DNA from: Cytophagales bacterium
GTDB lineage: Bacteria; Bacteroidota; Bacteroidia; Cytophagales; Cyclobacteriaceae
Length of the DNA: 64,000 nucleotides
Direction: 5' to 3'
Assembly (NCBI GenBank): GCA_033344775.1
Contig: JAWPMT010000004.1
Span: 1,426,001 to 1,490,000, forward strand
The notes beneath the pieces were generated by a model. It worked only from the letters and a program-made list of their open reading frames with translations, was not told where the DNA came from and did no database searches. Below, piece by piece: positions 1 through 8,332 of the stretch (position 1 is its first letter; each line of letters starts with the position of its first letter). The translations under genes and the position numbers were made by a program.

Positions 1-1
1 T

Positions 2-55
2 CGCGTCAATCCTGCATCGGTTCAAAATTTCGTATTAGAACAGCTAATTAGGTGA
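2..55 (+). CDS. 3' end of an unidentified gene (partial)
   Basis: The first bases read as RVNPASVQNFVLEQLIR followed by TGA. The composition is ordinary for a protein C-terminus, the frame is open to the window edge, and a strong hairpin follows a few bases after the stop. Seventeen residues are too few to name a family. The two other forward frames are less protein-like, but the call is tentative. Confidence 0.45.
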   Translation, partial: RVNPASVQNFVLEQLIR

Positions 56-61
56 AAAAAG

Positions 62-88
62 AAAGGTGAAGCATGAAACTTCACCTTT
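62..88. terminator. Hairpin terminator
   Basis: Ten-base perfect arms AAAGGTGAAG and CTTCACCTTT enclose a 7-base loop. The A-rich run before the left arm becomes a T-run on the minus strand, so it would terminate best in that direction. It also sits just after the stop of the partial plus-strand gene, so it may work in both directions. Confidence 0.6.
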
Positions 89-262
89 GCCATAGAACCA
101 GCATCGGTATTACTCCGCCAAACAGAGCATACATCTTTCGACGCGGCTAACTTCGCTCCACGGTCGAGTCGCCTGTCATGTCACACGGCAGCCATCATCT
201 GAAGTTTTCATACAATTTGTATCTTTCGTGCTCATTAAGCCCGGCTCTGGTTTATCAATCTA

Positions 263-335
263 TGATCATTACGTGATCAGTGATGTAAATATTGACAATT
301 AAATTGTCATTTGAAAATAAAATACGCATTTTATT
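263..335 (+). promoter_or_regulatory. Stacked inverted repeats upstream of the XRE regulator
   Basis: Three symmetrical elements lie before the regulator gene. Two TGATCA palindromes occur at 263-268 and 274-279. Perfect arms TGACAATT and AATTGTCA around one base lie at 293-309. Arms AATAAAAT and ATTTTATT around ACGC lie at 316-335, just before the start codon. Such symmetry suits binding of a dimeric regulator, probably autoregulation by the downstream gene. The 316-335 element has a close relative at 2482-2503 in front of the small lipoprotein gene. Confidence 0.5.
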
Positions 336-349
336 AAAAAAATTTACTT

Positions 350-784
350 TTGAGCCATTTCAGTCATAATCTTAAGTTTTGGAGGCAACAAAAAGGCCTG
401 AGTCAGAAGAAGTTTGCCATTGAACTTGGCATCAACCGTGGCAAGCTGGCCACTTATGAAGAAGCAGTGGAACCTCGACAGGAGTTTCTACTGTCACTAG
501 TCGACAATTACCACATCAATCTGCACTATTTCCTCACTCGAAAAATGACAGAGGGCACATTCGATACCTTTTTTCTTGATGACCCTGCACAGGACTTCAT
601 CGTCGATTACAAGCCCATTGGCAGCACCATCATATCCAAAATACAACTCATGGCCAATGAGCAGGAATTTGAGGAAAGAAGGAAAATGCTGGATGAGCTT
701 ACCCTCGATGTTAGTCGAATGATCGAGGAAAAGCAGAATATTCAGGAGGAGCTCTTATTGCTAATGAAACGCCTTAAGCTTTGA
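350..784 (+). CDS. XRE-family helix-turn-helix regulator
   Basis: This 144-residue DNA-binding regulator has an XRE/Cro helix-turn-helix over about residues 5-60, including the segments LKFWRQQKGLSQ and ELGINRG typical of the fold. The C-terminal third (about 95-142) is rich in Glu, Lys, Leu and Met with heptad-like spacing, consistent with a coiled-coil dimerisation region. No ATG precedes the HTH in frame, so translation probably starts at the TTG at 350. Inverted repeats immediately upstream suggest autoregulation. The target is unknown; the related repeat at 2482 makes the nearby lipoprotein/TPR locus a candidate (inference). Confidence 0.85.
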   Translation: MSHFSHNLKFWRQQKGLSQKKFAIELGINRGKLATYEEAVEPRQEFLLSLVDNYHINLHYFLTRKMTEGTFDTFFLDDPAQDFIVDYKPIGSTIISKIQLMANEQEFEERRKMLDELTLDVSRMIEEKQNIQEELLLLMKRLKL

Positions 785-813
785 TGGTGTACAGAATCTG
801 CCCCATTCTCAGA

Positions 814-2157
814 TCAGTCCCTAAGCTCAATCCCATATTTATCCTTCAGGCGTTTTTCCATCTGAAGTGCGAGTCGGCGATTGTGTTGCTTTACGCTATA
901 CCTCCTCCACCAAAACCAGGCCGCAACCACGATCGTCATCAGTAGCAACGTCCAAAGGCTCCAACTCATGATCAGTCCCCAACGCTCTTCTTTGGCGAGG
1001 GCTTTACGATGCTGTTGATAGAGCTGAGCAATCATGGAATTATTACTCGCATTGATGATCTCATAGCGATCTCTTGCAATCCGGTAAACATGACGCATGG
1101 CCCGCCCCCGGATTTCCATGTCTTTGATCCCAAGTGAATCCAGGTAGGCTACTGACCCAAACAACTCAGGAGCTTTGGATAGCTCGATGTTGTTTTCATA
1201 CAGTGTTTGCGACTCTTGATAATTCAACTCATCGATATTGATTTCGAGAGATCGGGTGAAGGCCCAGATGGCAGAATCCAACATCCGTTCTGCGAAGTAG
1301 ACCCGACCCAGGTTGAAATAGCTATGGATCTTTAACTTATCCTGACCTTCTGCTAGTTCCAGGGCATCAAAGAGATACTTTTTTGATTGATCATACTGCC
1401 CAAGAAGTCGATGCACATTGCCACGGTTGTTCTGTACCTTGCTTCGATGGATGACATCAGTACCATTGAAATGGAGCGCTCGATTATAACATAGCAACGC
1501 ACTATCCAGTAAGATGTGATCATTAACCGCCTTAGCCTCCATGTAATTAAGCACACCCAATTCCAACCAAATATTCGCATAAGCTATGGTATCCTTCAAA
1601 TCAGGATTGCTTTCCAGTATGCGAAGTGCCTGAAGTTGATTCCTTATCCCATCTGTCACATCTCCCTGGTGCTTCAATGACAATCCCAAATCGTAGTGCA
1701 TATCCGCTTGCATGCGATAGTCCACGGAAGACTTGACACCCATCCGGTCACGCCGAAGTTGCTCTGCCACGGTGTGTACCCCCTTGCGCTCAGCAATGTA
1801 AGCCAGGTTCTCGTACAGTTGCTGTATACGGATCGGATCATTCAGCTTACGATAGGCCCGAATACCACCGAAATAGAAATGGAAGGCATTGGCCGCGTCT
1901 TCCTGATAATCGTAGATATAACCCAGCAGAAAGTGCGCTTTTGCCATGGTTATTAAATCTCTCTCTTCCAATGCGAGATCCATGGCTCGCTGACCATGCA
2001 CTCTCGCGTCATCCGGAGATTCCAAATAAAGCTCACGTGCCGTCTCATATTGATCAGCAGCCGTCAGCTCAGCTTGAGCAAGGATCTTAACAGGAATAAG
2101 AAAAGGTAGGCATAATAGGATAGCGTACCGGTTGGTTCGGGTGATTTGGGCAAACAT
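814..2157 (-). CDS. TPR-repeat membrane protein without a visible output domain
   Basis: This 447-residue protein starts with a signal peptide (about 1-28, ending in ILAQ). A long tetratricopeptide region follows (about 35-340), with recognisable units such as AKAHFLLGYIYDYQ and HSYFNLGRVYFAERMLDSA. One hydrophobic helix lies at about 393-417, followed by a short basic cytoplasmic tail of about 27 residues. The architecture resembles the sensory half of Bacteroidota TPR histidine kinases or LuxR-type regulators, but the kinase or HTH part is missing and the reading frame ends cleanly. It probably acts as a periplasmic TPR scaffold or sensor that signals through a partner. The small lipoprotein gene lies just upstream on the same strand. 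Confidence 0.8.
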   Translation of the reverse strand: MFAQITRTNRYAILLCLPFLIPVKILAQAELTAADQYETARELYLESPDDARVHGQRAMDLALEERDLITMAKAHFLLGYIYDYQEDAANAFHFYFGGIRAYRKLNDPIRIQQLYENLAYIAERKGVHTVAEQLRRDRMGVKSSVDYRMQADMHYDLGLSLKHQGDVTDGIRNQLQALRILESNPDLKDTIAYANIWLELGVLNYMEAKAVNDHILLDSALLCYNRALHFNGTDVIHRSKVQNNRGNVHRLLGQYDQSKKYLFDALELAEGQDKLKIHSYFNLGRVYFAERMLDSAIWAFTRSLEINIDELNYQESQTLYENNIELSKAPELFGSVAYLDSLGIKDMEIRGRAMRHVYRIARDRYEIINASNNSMIAQLYQQHRKALAKEERWGLIMSWSLWTLLLMTIVVAAWFWWRRYSVKQHNRRLALQMEKRLKDKYGIELRD

Positions 2158-2246
2158 GAATATAATTCCACACTAATTCACCGGTATAGATAATAAAAAA
2201 ACTACACATACCCTCGCGGTTTCACAAAATAATGCCAATTATTTTT

Positions 2247-2435
2247 TCAACCACCGGGAGGTGGTGGGTTACTTCCACCCGTTCCACCTGCATTACCATC
2301 AGTATTTTCCAGATCAGGCAAAGGAGTAGAGTGAATGTCTTCAAGGTCTGTGGTTAGGCTACAACTTGTAAATAACAAACCAATTGCAATGATTGAGGCA
2401 AAGAAATAAGACCGTGCTTTGTTCATAGGTTCCAC
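2247..2435 (-). CDS. Small lipoprotein with Gly/Pro tail
   Basis: This 62-residue protein has a basic N-terminus, a hydrophobic stretch and the lipobox LFTSC, with the lipidated cysteine at about residue 25. Only about 37 residues remain after processing. They are acidic in the middle (DLED, DLENTD) and end in GGTGGSNPPPPGG. A start at the second ATG (MNKARS) is equally possible. The protein is too short to be an enzyme and may be a surface tether or a ligand for the TPR protein encoded 90 bases downstream. No family was recognised. The minus-strand sequence upstream carries TATCTTTA, close to the Bacteroidota -7 box. Confidence 0.7.
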   Translation of the reverse strand: MEPMNKARSYFFASIIAIGLLFTSCSLTTDLEDIHSTPLPDLENTDGNAGGTGGSNPPPPGG

Positions 2436-2481
2436 GCTTTAATATTCAACATTAAAGATAGCACATACCCTAAAACTTTGG

Positions 2482-2503
2482 AAATAAAATGCATATTTTA
2501 TTT
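2482..2503. promoter_or_regulatory. Inverted repeat, candidate operator of the lipoprotein gene
   Basis: Perfect nine-base arms AAATAAAAT and ATTTTATTT surround GCAT. Eight bases of each arm match the repeat at 316-335 in front of the XRE gene, and the four-base spacer has the same length. It lies about 47-68 bases upstream of the lipoprotein start on the minus strand. Confidence 0.45.
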
Positions 2504-2745
2504 GCATTTTGATTTACTCACGAGTGTCTTAGTAGCATTTTCAATACTTTTTTTCTCAGAATAGAAGCAGAATATTCTTATAATTCGAAGTTTCATTGCA
2601 TAATGTCACGGACATTAAAAGTGTGTTGATGGATATCATCTCTGATCAGAGACCGAGAAACTTTTTCACATTTATTTTCCTCTTCTTGTGACATTTCTGA
2701 TAAATCTGCAACTAATAGGTTAATAGCAGTAGCTTCATCTACAAA

Positions 2746-3243
2746 TTGGACAAGCGTCACTTCATACAAGTCATTGATCAGCACCGGGGAACCATCCGCA
2801 GCCTCTGTCAGGTATATTATGCCACTCCCGAGGATCAAAAGGATGCATTTCAGGACATTGTACTTCAACTCTGGAAATCCTTTGACTCTTTTGAAGGAAA
2901 GTCGCAGATCAACACGTGGATCTACCGGGTAGGCTTGAATACACTGCTTTCTAAAAAGCGGAAAGAACAACCTTCCACCAGCTTTACCTCCATTGACGGA
3001 TATCAGCAACTCCTTCAAACCAGCAACTCGGATGATGATCTGGAGCTACTTCATCAGGTGATCCAGACTTTAAAGGATGTAGACAAGGCCATGGTGGTAC
3101 TGCATCTGGAAGGCTATAAAAACAAGGAAATAGCAAACATGCTCGACCTTTCGACTTCCAACGTAGCCACTCGTTTCAATCGTATCAAAGCCCAGTTAAA
3201 ATCGAGATTCAATACCCATACTTATGCAACTAAACGACCTTAA
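2746..3243 (+). CDS. ECF-type RNA polymerase sigma factor
   Basis: This 165-residue sigma-70 family protein directs RNA polymerase to alternative promoters. Region 2 is visible at about residues 10-75 (AFQDIVLQLWKSFDSF, NTWIYRVGLN). Region 4 lies at about 100-160, with the helix-turn-helix KNKEIANMLDLSTSNVATR. The most plausible start is TTG at 2746. The coding end overlaps the following 61-residue ORF by 20 bases, the usual layout for a sigma factor and its membrane-bound antagonist. The stimulus cannot be read from the sequence. Confidence 0.85.
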   Translation: MDKRHFIQVIDQHRGTIRSLCQVYYATPEDQKDAFQDIVLQLWKSFDSFEGKSQINTWIYRVGLNTLLSKKRKEQPSTSFTSIDGYQQLLQTSNSDDDLELLHQVIQTLKDVDKAMVVLHLEGYKNKEIANMLDLSTSNVATRFNRIKAQLKSRFNTHTYATKRP

Positions 3244-3409
3244 GCCAACGTGGCAGCGATTCAAAACACAAAATGGTATGCAGGATCTGAATACCACAGA
3301 GATCTTAATGCTCATTGAGGAACCCAATACCGACGCGACCCACGCCTACCGACTGTTCGCCAAGGCAGTATTGTTTCTGGTCATCACTTTTTTCTGTGTA
3401 GGTGGATGA
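3224..3409 (+). CDS. Very short sigma-factor partner with a C-terminal membrane helix
   Basis: This 61-residue ORF overlaps the sigma factor gene by 20 bases and the lgt start by 4 bases (ATGA). The N-terminal half (LNDLKPTWQRFK, TTEILMLIEE) resembles the start of membrane proteins that follow ECF sigma genes in Bacteroidota. The last 20 residues are hydrophobic and the ORF then stops. Such partners normally continue with more membrane helices, so this is either a minimal single-span anti-sigma factor or a truncated one. Position and overlap support real translation; function is inferred. Confidence 0.6.
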   Translation: MQLNDLKPTWQRFKTQNGMQDLNTTEILMLIEEPNTDATHAYRLFAKAVLFLVITFFCVGG

Positions 3410-4236
3410 TCTCGGCCATCATTTGGGACATTGACCCTAATATCATTCCCGGATTTGATTACCTGAGGTGGTATGGCGCCAGTTGGGTCCTGGGCATGCT
3501 GGTTGGTTATCAGATTGTCTCGCGCATCTTTCGTATCGAAGGGGTCCCTATTGAAGCATTAGACAAAATCACTACCTATGTCGCTCTGGGAGCGATCATT
3601 GGTGCGCGATTGGGACATATTTTATTCTATGATCCAATTCACTACTGGCAACATCCGATTGAAATCTTGCCGATTCGACTTGAGCCCACCTTTACATTCA
3701 CCGGACTGGCAGGACTGGCGAGTCATGGAGGCATATTAGGTGCATTGTTCGCCCTCTACATGTACACCCGAAAATATCAAAAGAATTATCTCTGGCTACT
3801 AGATCGACTAACTGTAGGTGGAGCTGCCCTGGGAGGGTTCATCAGACTTGGCAATCTGATGAATTCTGAGATCATTGGTATCCCGAGTGATCAACCATGG
3901 GCATTTGTTTTTACCCGCATCGATCAAGTGCCCAGGCATCCGGCGCAGTTGTATGAAGCCTTGTTTTACCTGACCTTATGTTTCGCGCTGTTTCTGATCT
4001 GGCAGTCTGGGAAATTTAACACCAATGCTGGATTCATATTTGGTCTTGGTATGGTGTTCATTTTTATTCAGCGCTTTCTCGTGGAATTTGTCAAAGAAAA
4101 TCAAGTCGCTTTTGAGGAAGGGCTTACCCTGAACATGGGTCAGAATTTAAGTATTCCATTAGTACTTTTGGGAATAGTGATGATTATATGGAGCCTGAAA
4201 TCGCAATACATCGATATAAATTCACAAAACATTTAA
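3406..4236 (+). CDS. lgt: Prolipoprotein diacylglyceryl transferase
   Basis: This 276-residue multi-pass inner membrane enzyme transfers diacylglycerol from phosphatidylglycerol to the lipobox cysteine of prolipoproteins, the first step of lipoprotein maturation. Family landmarks are visible in order: LRWYGASWVLG (about 20-30), GARLGHILFYDP (about 65-76), SHGGILGA (about 106), the signature region FIRLGNLMNSE (about 145-155), HPAQLYEA (about 178) and the conserved C-terminal helix with RFLVEFVKE. Length is normal. The start overlaps the upstream stop by ATGA, suggesting coupled translation. It is unusual to find lgt behind a sigma/anti-sigma pair. Confidence 0.95.
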   Translation: MISAIIWDIDPNIIPGFDYLRWYGASWVLGMLVGYQIVSRIFRIEGVPIEALDKITTYVALGAIIGARLGHILFYDPIHYWQHPIEILPIRLEPTFTFTGLAGLASHGGILGALFALYMYTRKYQKNYLWLLDRLTVGGAALGGFIRLGNLMNSEIIGIPSDQPWAFVFTRIDQVPRHPAQLYEALFYLTLCFALFLIWQSGKFNTNAGFIFGLGMVFIFIQRFLVEFVKENQVAFEEGLTLNMGQNLSIPLVLLGIVMIIWSLKSQYIDINSQNI

Positions 4237-4361
4237 TCTTACAGTTATGGAAAAAAAGGATATAGATCAAGGCCCAAAACTTATGTAATTTTTCGTCGTA
4301 AAATGATAGAAACCAATCTCTGGGGAACCAACTATACAATTCGCATCATCAACTAATACTT

Positions 4362-5213
4362 ATGACAACCCTAGCTTTGAGTGCAGAACAAAAGCAGTTT
4401 TTCCTCAAAAACGGCTATTTACATCTCCCAAAAGCAATTCCTGATCAATTGGTTAATAAATGGCAATCATTGTTAAAAGATCACAATCGCGATTCATTCG
4501 ATTTATCTGATCCATTTATTGCCAGGAATATAAGTTTTCTGGAAATGGACAATCCACGATTTATTGCAAGGATCAACAATTTAATGGGTCATTATCCTGA
4601 GGAGGTTTTGGAGTTATTAGCCCATGAAGCCATATTGAATATTGCAGAATCTCTTTGCGGCAATGATGCGATTCCCATGCAATGCGATGTATTGTTCAAA
4701 CATGCGCATTCAAGCTCAAATGTTCTTTGGCACCAAGACGCCATTTATCCACGAATAGCACCGTACTTGAACATTGGATTTTATCTTGATGATGCCAACC
4801 ACGAAGATGGGTGTTTAAAGTTGATCCCAGGATCTCAATCACAACGACAAAACATCAAATCCATTTCAAGGAACCAAGAGAAATTCATTATCGAAATCCC
4901 AGCGAACGCAGGAGATCTCATTGTTCATGACCTAATGATCGTACATAGCTCACTTCCTAAAAAAACAGCTGGCGTTCGACGTACCTTATACATGGAATGG
5001 TGGTCCGAATCTGCAGCTATCGGTCATGGCTCATTCTCCAAAAAATGGATCTATCTGCTAAAAAACTGGAAAGCTTTATTAACTAACCGATCCGCTAAGC
5101 AGTATCAAAAGAATGGGAGTTCTAGCTCAATGTTACCTCCAGAGTCTCAGGTAATCGAACAAATCCTGGAGCTACGAGAGCAACCAATCCCCGCAAACTA
5201 TGGATTTCAATAA
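4362..5213 (+). CDS. Phytanoyl-CoA dioxygenase (PhyH) family protein
   Basis: This 283-residue Fe(II)/2-oxoglutarate-dependent oxygenase-like protein is cytoplasmic, with no signal peptide. The iron-binding facial triad is visible as H124-x-D126 (in LWHQDAIYP) and distal H195 (IVHSSLPKK). Arg206 or Arg207 (GVRRTLY) is in the expected place for the 2-oxoglutarate carboxylate. The segment EDGCLKLIPGS is typical of PhyH proteins. The substrate is not evident; homologues hydroxylate lipids and small metabolites. It is monocistronic, in a 125-base gap from lgt and 135 bases before the next gene. Confidence 0.85.
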   Translation: MTTLALSAEQKQFFLKNGYLHLPKAIPDQLVNKWQSLLKDHNRDSFDLSDPFIARNISFLEMDNPRFIARINNLMGHYPEEVLELLAHEAILNIAESLCGNDAIPMQCDVLFKHAHSSSNVLWHQDAIYPRIAPYLNIGFYLDDANHEDGCLKLIPGSQSQRQNIKSISRNQEKFIIEIPANAGDLIVHDLMIVHSSLPKKTAGVRRTLYMEWWSESAAIGHGSFSKKWIYLLKNWKALLTNRSAKQYQKNGSSSSMLPPESQVIEQILELREQPIPANYGFQ

Positions 5214-5348
5214 TGGACTCAGATGAGTTTACATACTCAAAGTAGTAGTAGAAATCACACGACATTACAAGCAACTAACTGACTTCTTGTAATATCTTAA
5301 TTCTTATTTCTCACTATTTTTATCAGCTGGAGCACAACCATTCCATTC

Positions 5349-6725
5349 ATGTCTCAACCTGACCCTACTTCTGAAAAACCACAATGGCTAAGTGAACTTC
5401 AGTTGAAAAGCTGGGAACCGGAAATTCTACTGTCCGGGATTGTCCTTTATGGTATGTTTCAGGCGCCCGGATTACTGGATGAACTTTTAGCTTATGCCAA
5501 GTTGAACATCTGGGGCAACTTCACTGACCTGGATAACATGATTGCGCTCTTGAAGATTGCCTTGTACTGGCTGATACTTGGCTTGATACTGCACCTGATC
5601 AGCAGGGGCATTTGGGTCGGCATGGTCGGTCTTAGCTTCACCTTTCCCAACGGAATCAATAAAGAAAAGCTCAAACTCAGCCCTCGGTTTAAGGATCGAG
5701 TAGATCGCATCCCTCCTATTCAACAGATCATCATCAATCTCGAGAAGCTATGCAGTTCGCTCTTCTCTATTTCTTTCATGATGTTCATGATTATCATCGG
5801 AGGATACATGTTCGTATTGGTCACCATCATCATTCCAGTAGTTTCCTCTTTGGTTTACGTGGGCGTGAATAACGTTTCAGACATTCACGAATTGATCATT
5901 AAAATTTACGTCTATGTTGCCCTCGGAGTGGCTTTTGTGGCACTGTTTGATTTCGTCACGTTGGGGCTGCTTAAGCGATGGTCCTGGCTGTCACGCATTT
6001 ATTATCCACTGCACAAAGTTGTAAGTGCACTCTCATTGGCACGGTTCTATCGCCCAATCTATTTTACGTTAATCACCAACTACAATCGCTGGAAAATCGG
6101 CAGCTTCCTGGTGTTCTTCGTGTTTTGTAGTGTTTTCTTAATGGGTAGGATCGCCTGGAGTGGGGCTATCCCGGGTGAGAGTTGGTCCCGATTAATTTTC
6201 TGGGATACCAGCGGATATGTCGCAAGTTTCAGCGGAAACTATGACGACCAAAATGATAAAATCCACTCTACGCAGGCGCACATTCAATCAGACATCATTT
6301 CAGAAAATACGATACGCCTTTTCACCGTATTGAAGATTGGCAGGGAAGACTCCATCAAAAAACATTGCAACTATGACTCGCTGATTCAGCTGGATACCGC
6401 CAGCCGATACGTAAAACTCCATTGTGCTAAAGATTTTTATCAGGTGCTGTTGGATGATGAAAAAATAGATAGTGTTGAGTGGTTATTTCATTACAAACAG
6501 AAAACAAAACAACGTGGATTACTTACTTATCTGGACATCACCGACTTACCCAAAGGCATGCATACAGTGAAGGTAAAAGGGCCTGATGAGATGTACCAAG
6601 GCTTATTTTCGATCATTCCTTTTTATAGAGAGCTAAGTCCTAATGGCTATGTGGCAGCACCGGCAGCAAAGGGCAAAGAGGAAGATCCAAGCTATCTGAG
6701 GTTGAAACCAATTTTACCGAAGTAG
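5349..6725 (+). CDS. Multi-pass membrane protein of unknown function
   Basis: This 458-residue protein has no recognised family. Hydrophobic segments lie at about 26-43, 64-84, 136-172 (probably two spans), 183-208 and 250-270. They are followed by a soluble region of about 190 residues that looks extracytoplasmic and contains acidic, Lys-rich strands. The N-terminus is hydrophilic and lacks a signal peptide. A weak parallel is with membrane proteins that have a C-terminal beta-rich sensor domain, but no motif is diagnostic. It is flanked by unrelated single genes. Confidence 0.75.
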   Translation: MSQPDPTSEKPQWLSELQLKSWEPEILLSGIVLYGMFQAPGLLDELLAYAKLNIWGNFTDLDNMIALLKIALYWLILGLILHLISRGIWVGMVGLSFTFPNGINKEKLKLSPRFKDRVDRIPPIQQIIINLEKLCSSLFSISFMMFMIIIGGYMFVLVTIIIPVVSSLVYVGVNNVSDIHELIIKIYVYVALGVAFVALFDFVTLGLLKRWSWLSRIYYPLHKVVSALSLARFYRPIYFTLITNYNRWKIGSFLVFFVFCSVFLMGRIAWSGAIPGESWSRLIFWDTSGYVASFSGNYDDQNDKIHSTQAHIQSDIISENTIRLFTVLKIGREDSIKKHCNYDSLIQLDTASRYVKLHCAKDFYQVLLDDEKIDSVEWLFHYKQKTKQRGLLTYLDITDLPKGMHTVKVKGPDEMYQGLFSIIPFYRELSPNGYVAAPAAKGKEEDPSYLRLKPILPK

Positions 6726-6832
6726 CGTCCATGACGTTAAAAATCATGAAAGGAAGGGTTAAATAATCCTAATTCGTTCGGCAGTTATCCCAATTGAGCT
6801 TACTTCGGAATCGTGTATTCCCCTTCAGGATC

Positions 6833-7921
6833 ATGAAGAAAGCAATAGCTGCATCCATCTTATGCCTATGGGTTAATATCCATGGATTTAGCCAGTCGAG
6901 TTATACCTATTCCACTCCAAAAGCCTTAAATGACGGATGGGAAACGGCGAGTCTGTATGAATTAGAGTTCACTCCCGTCAGTATTGAAGATTTGTTTGAG
7001 CAACTTCATTACGAATCATACGAGATTCATAGCGTAGTAGTAATCCACAAAAACCAACTCATCATCGAAGAATATTTCGACGGGTATACAGTGGATCAAC
7101 CTCACGACTTGCGCTCAGTAACCAAAAGTATTCGATCCCTCCTATTGGGAATTGCCCTGGACCAGGGATTTATTAAAAGCATTGATGATCCTATATCTAC
7201 ATACCTCAAATCGCATGTTCCAAGAAAGAACCTGACTGACAGTAAGGAAAAAATCACCATCAGGCACCTTATCACCATGTCCAGCGGCCTGGATTGCAAT
7301 GACTGGGATCAGCAATCGAAAGGGCGAGAAGACAAAGTCTACAAAAAGAAAGATTGGATCCAATACACCTTGAACCTACCCATGATTCACGAACCAGGAG
7401 AAGTATCTGCTTATTGCTCGATGGGCACCATCTTATTGGCAGAGATCATCAGTCAGGCTTCCGGAATGTCACTTCAAGCATTTGCGCAACAATATTTATT
7501 CAATCCCCTGGACATCTCTAATGTCAAGTGGGGACACACATCAGATAAAGAGGTGATTGAATCAGGTAAGCGACTTTACATGACGCCCAGGGATATGGCT
7601 AAAATTGGACAACTGATCCTGAATAAAGGGAAATGGCAAGGAAAACAAGTCATTTCAGAACAATGGATTCAAGACGCTACCTCTTCTAAAACGAAAATAA
7701 CGGGTATCAACTATGGCTATCTGTGGTGGAACTTGCCTTTTCAGACACCCCAAGGAAGGCAAGTATCCAAGACGGCAACGGGAAATGGAGGGCAATATAT
7801 CATGTCATTTCCTGAGCTGGAGCTTGTGGTGATTTTTACCGGCGGTGCTTATAATTCTGAAAAAGACAAAATACCTTTTGCTATCGTCAGAGACGTGATC
7901 CTTCCGACTTTCAGTGAATAG
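6833..7921 (+). CDS. Secreted serine hydrolase (beta-lactamase/class C PBP-like)
   Basis: A 362-residue protein with signal peptide (about 1-21, ending GFSQ) and the beta-lactamase-related serine hydrolase fold. The nucleophile motif is S95-V-T-K98. The second motif reads Y194-C-S196 instead of the usual Y-x-N, and the third reads TGNGGQ (316-321) in place of HTG or KTG. These variants are common in the esterase/peptidase branch of this family and argue against true beta-lactamase activity. ATG 6833 was chosen over the upstream TTG because it gives a clean signal peptide. It probably acts in the periplasm; the substrate is unknown. Confidence 0.85.
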   Translation: MKKAIAASILCLWVNIHGFSQSSYTYSTPKALNDGWETASLYELEFTPVSIEDLFEQLHYESYEIHSVVVIHKNQLIIEEYFDGYTVDQPHDLRSVTKSIRSLLLGIALDQGFIKSIDDPISTYLKSHVPRKNLTDSKEKITIRHLITMSSGLDCNDWDQQSKGREDKVYKKKDWIQYTLNLPMIHEPGEVSAYCSMGTILLAEIISQASGMSLQAFAQQYLFNPLDISNVKWGHTSDKEVIESGKRLYMTPRDMAKIGQLILNKGKWQGKQVISEQWIQDATSSKTKITGINYGYLWWNLPFQTPQGRQVSKTATGNGGQYIMSFPELELVVIFTGGAYNSEKDKIPFAIVRDVILPTFSE

Positions 7922-8046
7922 TTGTGGATCAAGCAATATTTATGGGGAGTTACCTATTAAAGAACATTAATTCAGATTAAAGAGTTGAGTGAATCGCATA
8001 GATTACCTGGCTTAGGCACATTTCTGTCAGAAACACTTTCTTCCTT

Positions 8047-8073
8047 CCCACTTTTCCATCGATGAAAAGTGGG
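8047..8073. repeat. Perfect 10-bp hairpin
   Basis: Arms CCCACTTTTC and GAAAAGTGGG enclose a 7-base loop in gene-free DNA about 125 bases after the serine hydrolase. It could terminate that transcript, though the following A-run is on the wrong strand for plus-strand termination. Confidence 0.4.
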
Positions 8074-8102
8074 GAAAAATATAGACTGGATTCATTTTTT
8101 AA

Positions 8103-8239
8103 CGCTTTTTGAACCAAAAGAGCAGGAATAAAATAAACTCGCCAATCAAGAAACGATACTGAAACGAAATTCTTCTGGCTCGAACAGAATTTTAACTGGC
8201 CGTCCGCATTCTTTTCTGCTCTTCTTTGAACCAAAAACC
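8103..8239. repeat. Candidate interspersed palindromic element
   Basis: The words TTTTTGAACCAAAA (near 8106) and TTTGAACCAAAA (near 8225) sit at the two ends of this stretch. Just inside or beside them AAGAGCAG (8118-8125) pairs with CTGCTCTT (8216-8223). The layout resembles a small non-autonomous repeat unit. Open frames crossing it lack protein character. Whether copies exist elsewhere in the genome cannot be judged from this window. Confidence 0.3.
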
Positions 8240-8332
8240 TAAAATGAATCAAGGTCGTCACTATCCGACAACTCCGATTTTATACTATTGCTCCACAGGT
8301 TTTTCGATTGATCCATAGTTGTCTCTAAATAC

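Noticed and set aside
2593-3018. Minus-strand frame of 141 codons across the sigma factor start
   Set aside because: It lies antisense to a clear ECF sigma factor and its peptide has no fold-like pattern.
6833-7921. True class C beta-lactamase
   Set aside because: The second and third motifs are YCS and TGNGG rather than YxN and KTG.
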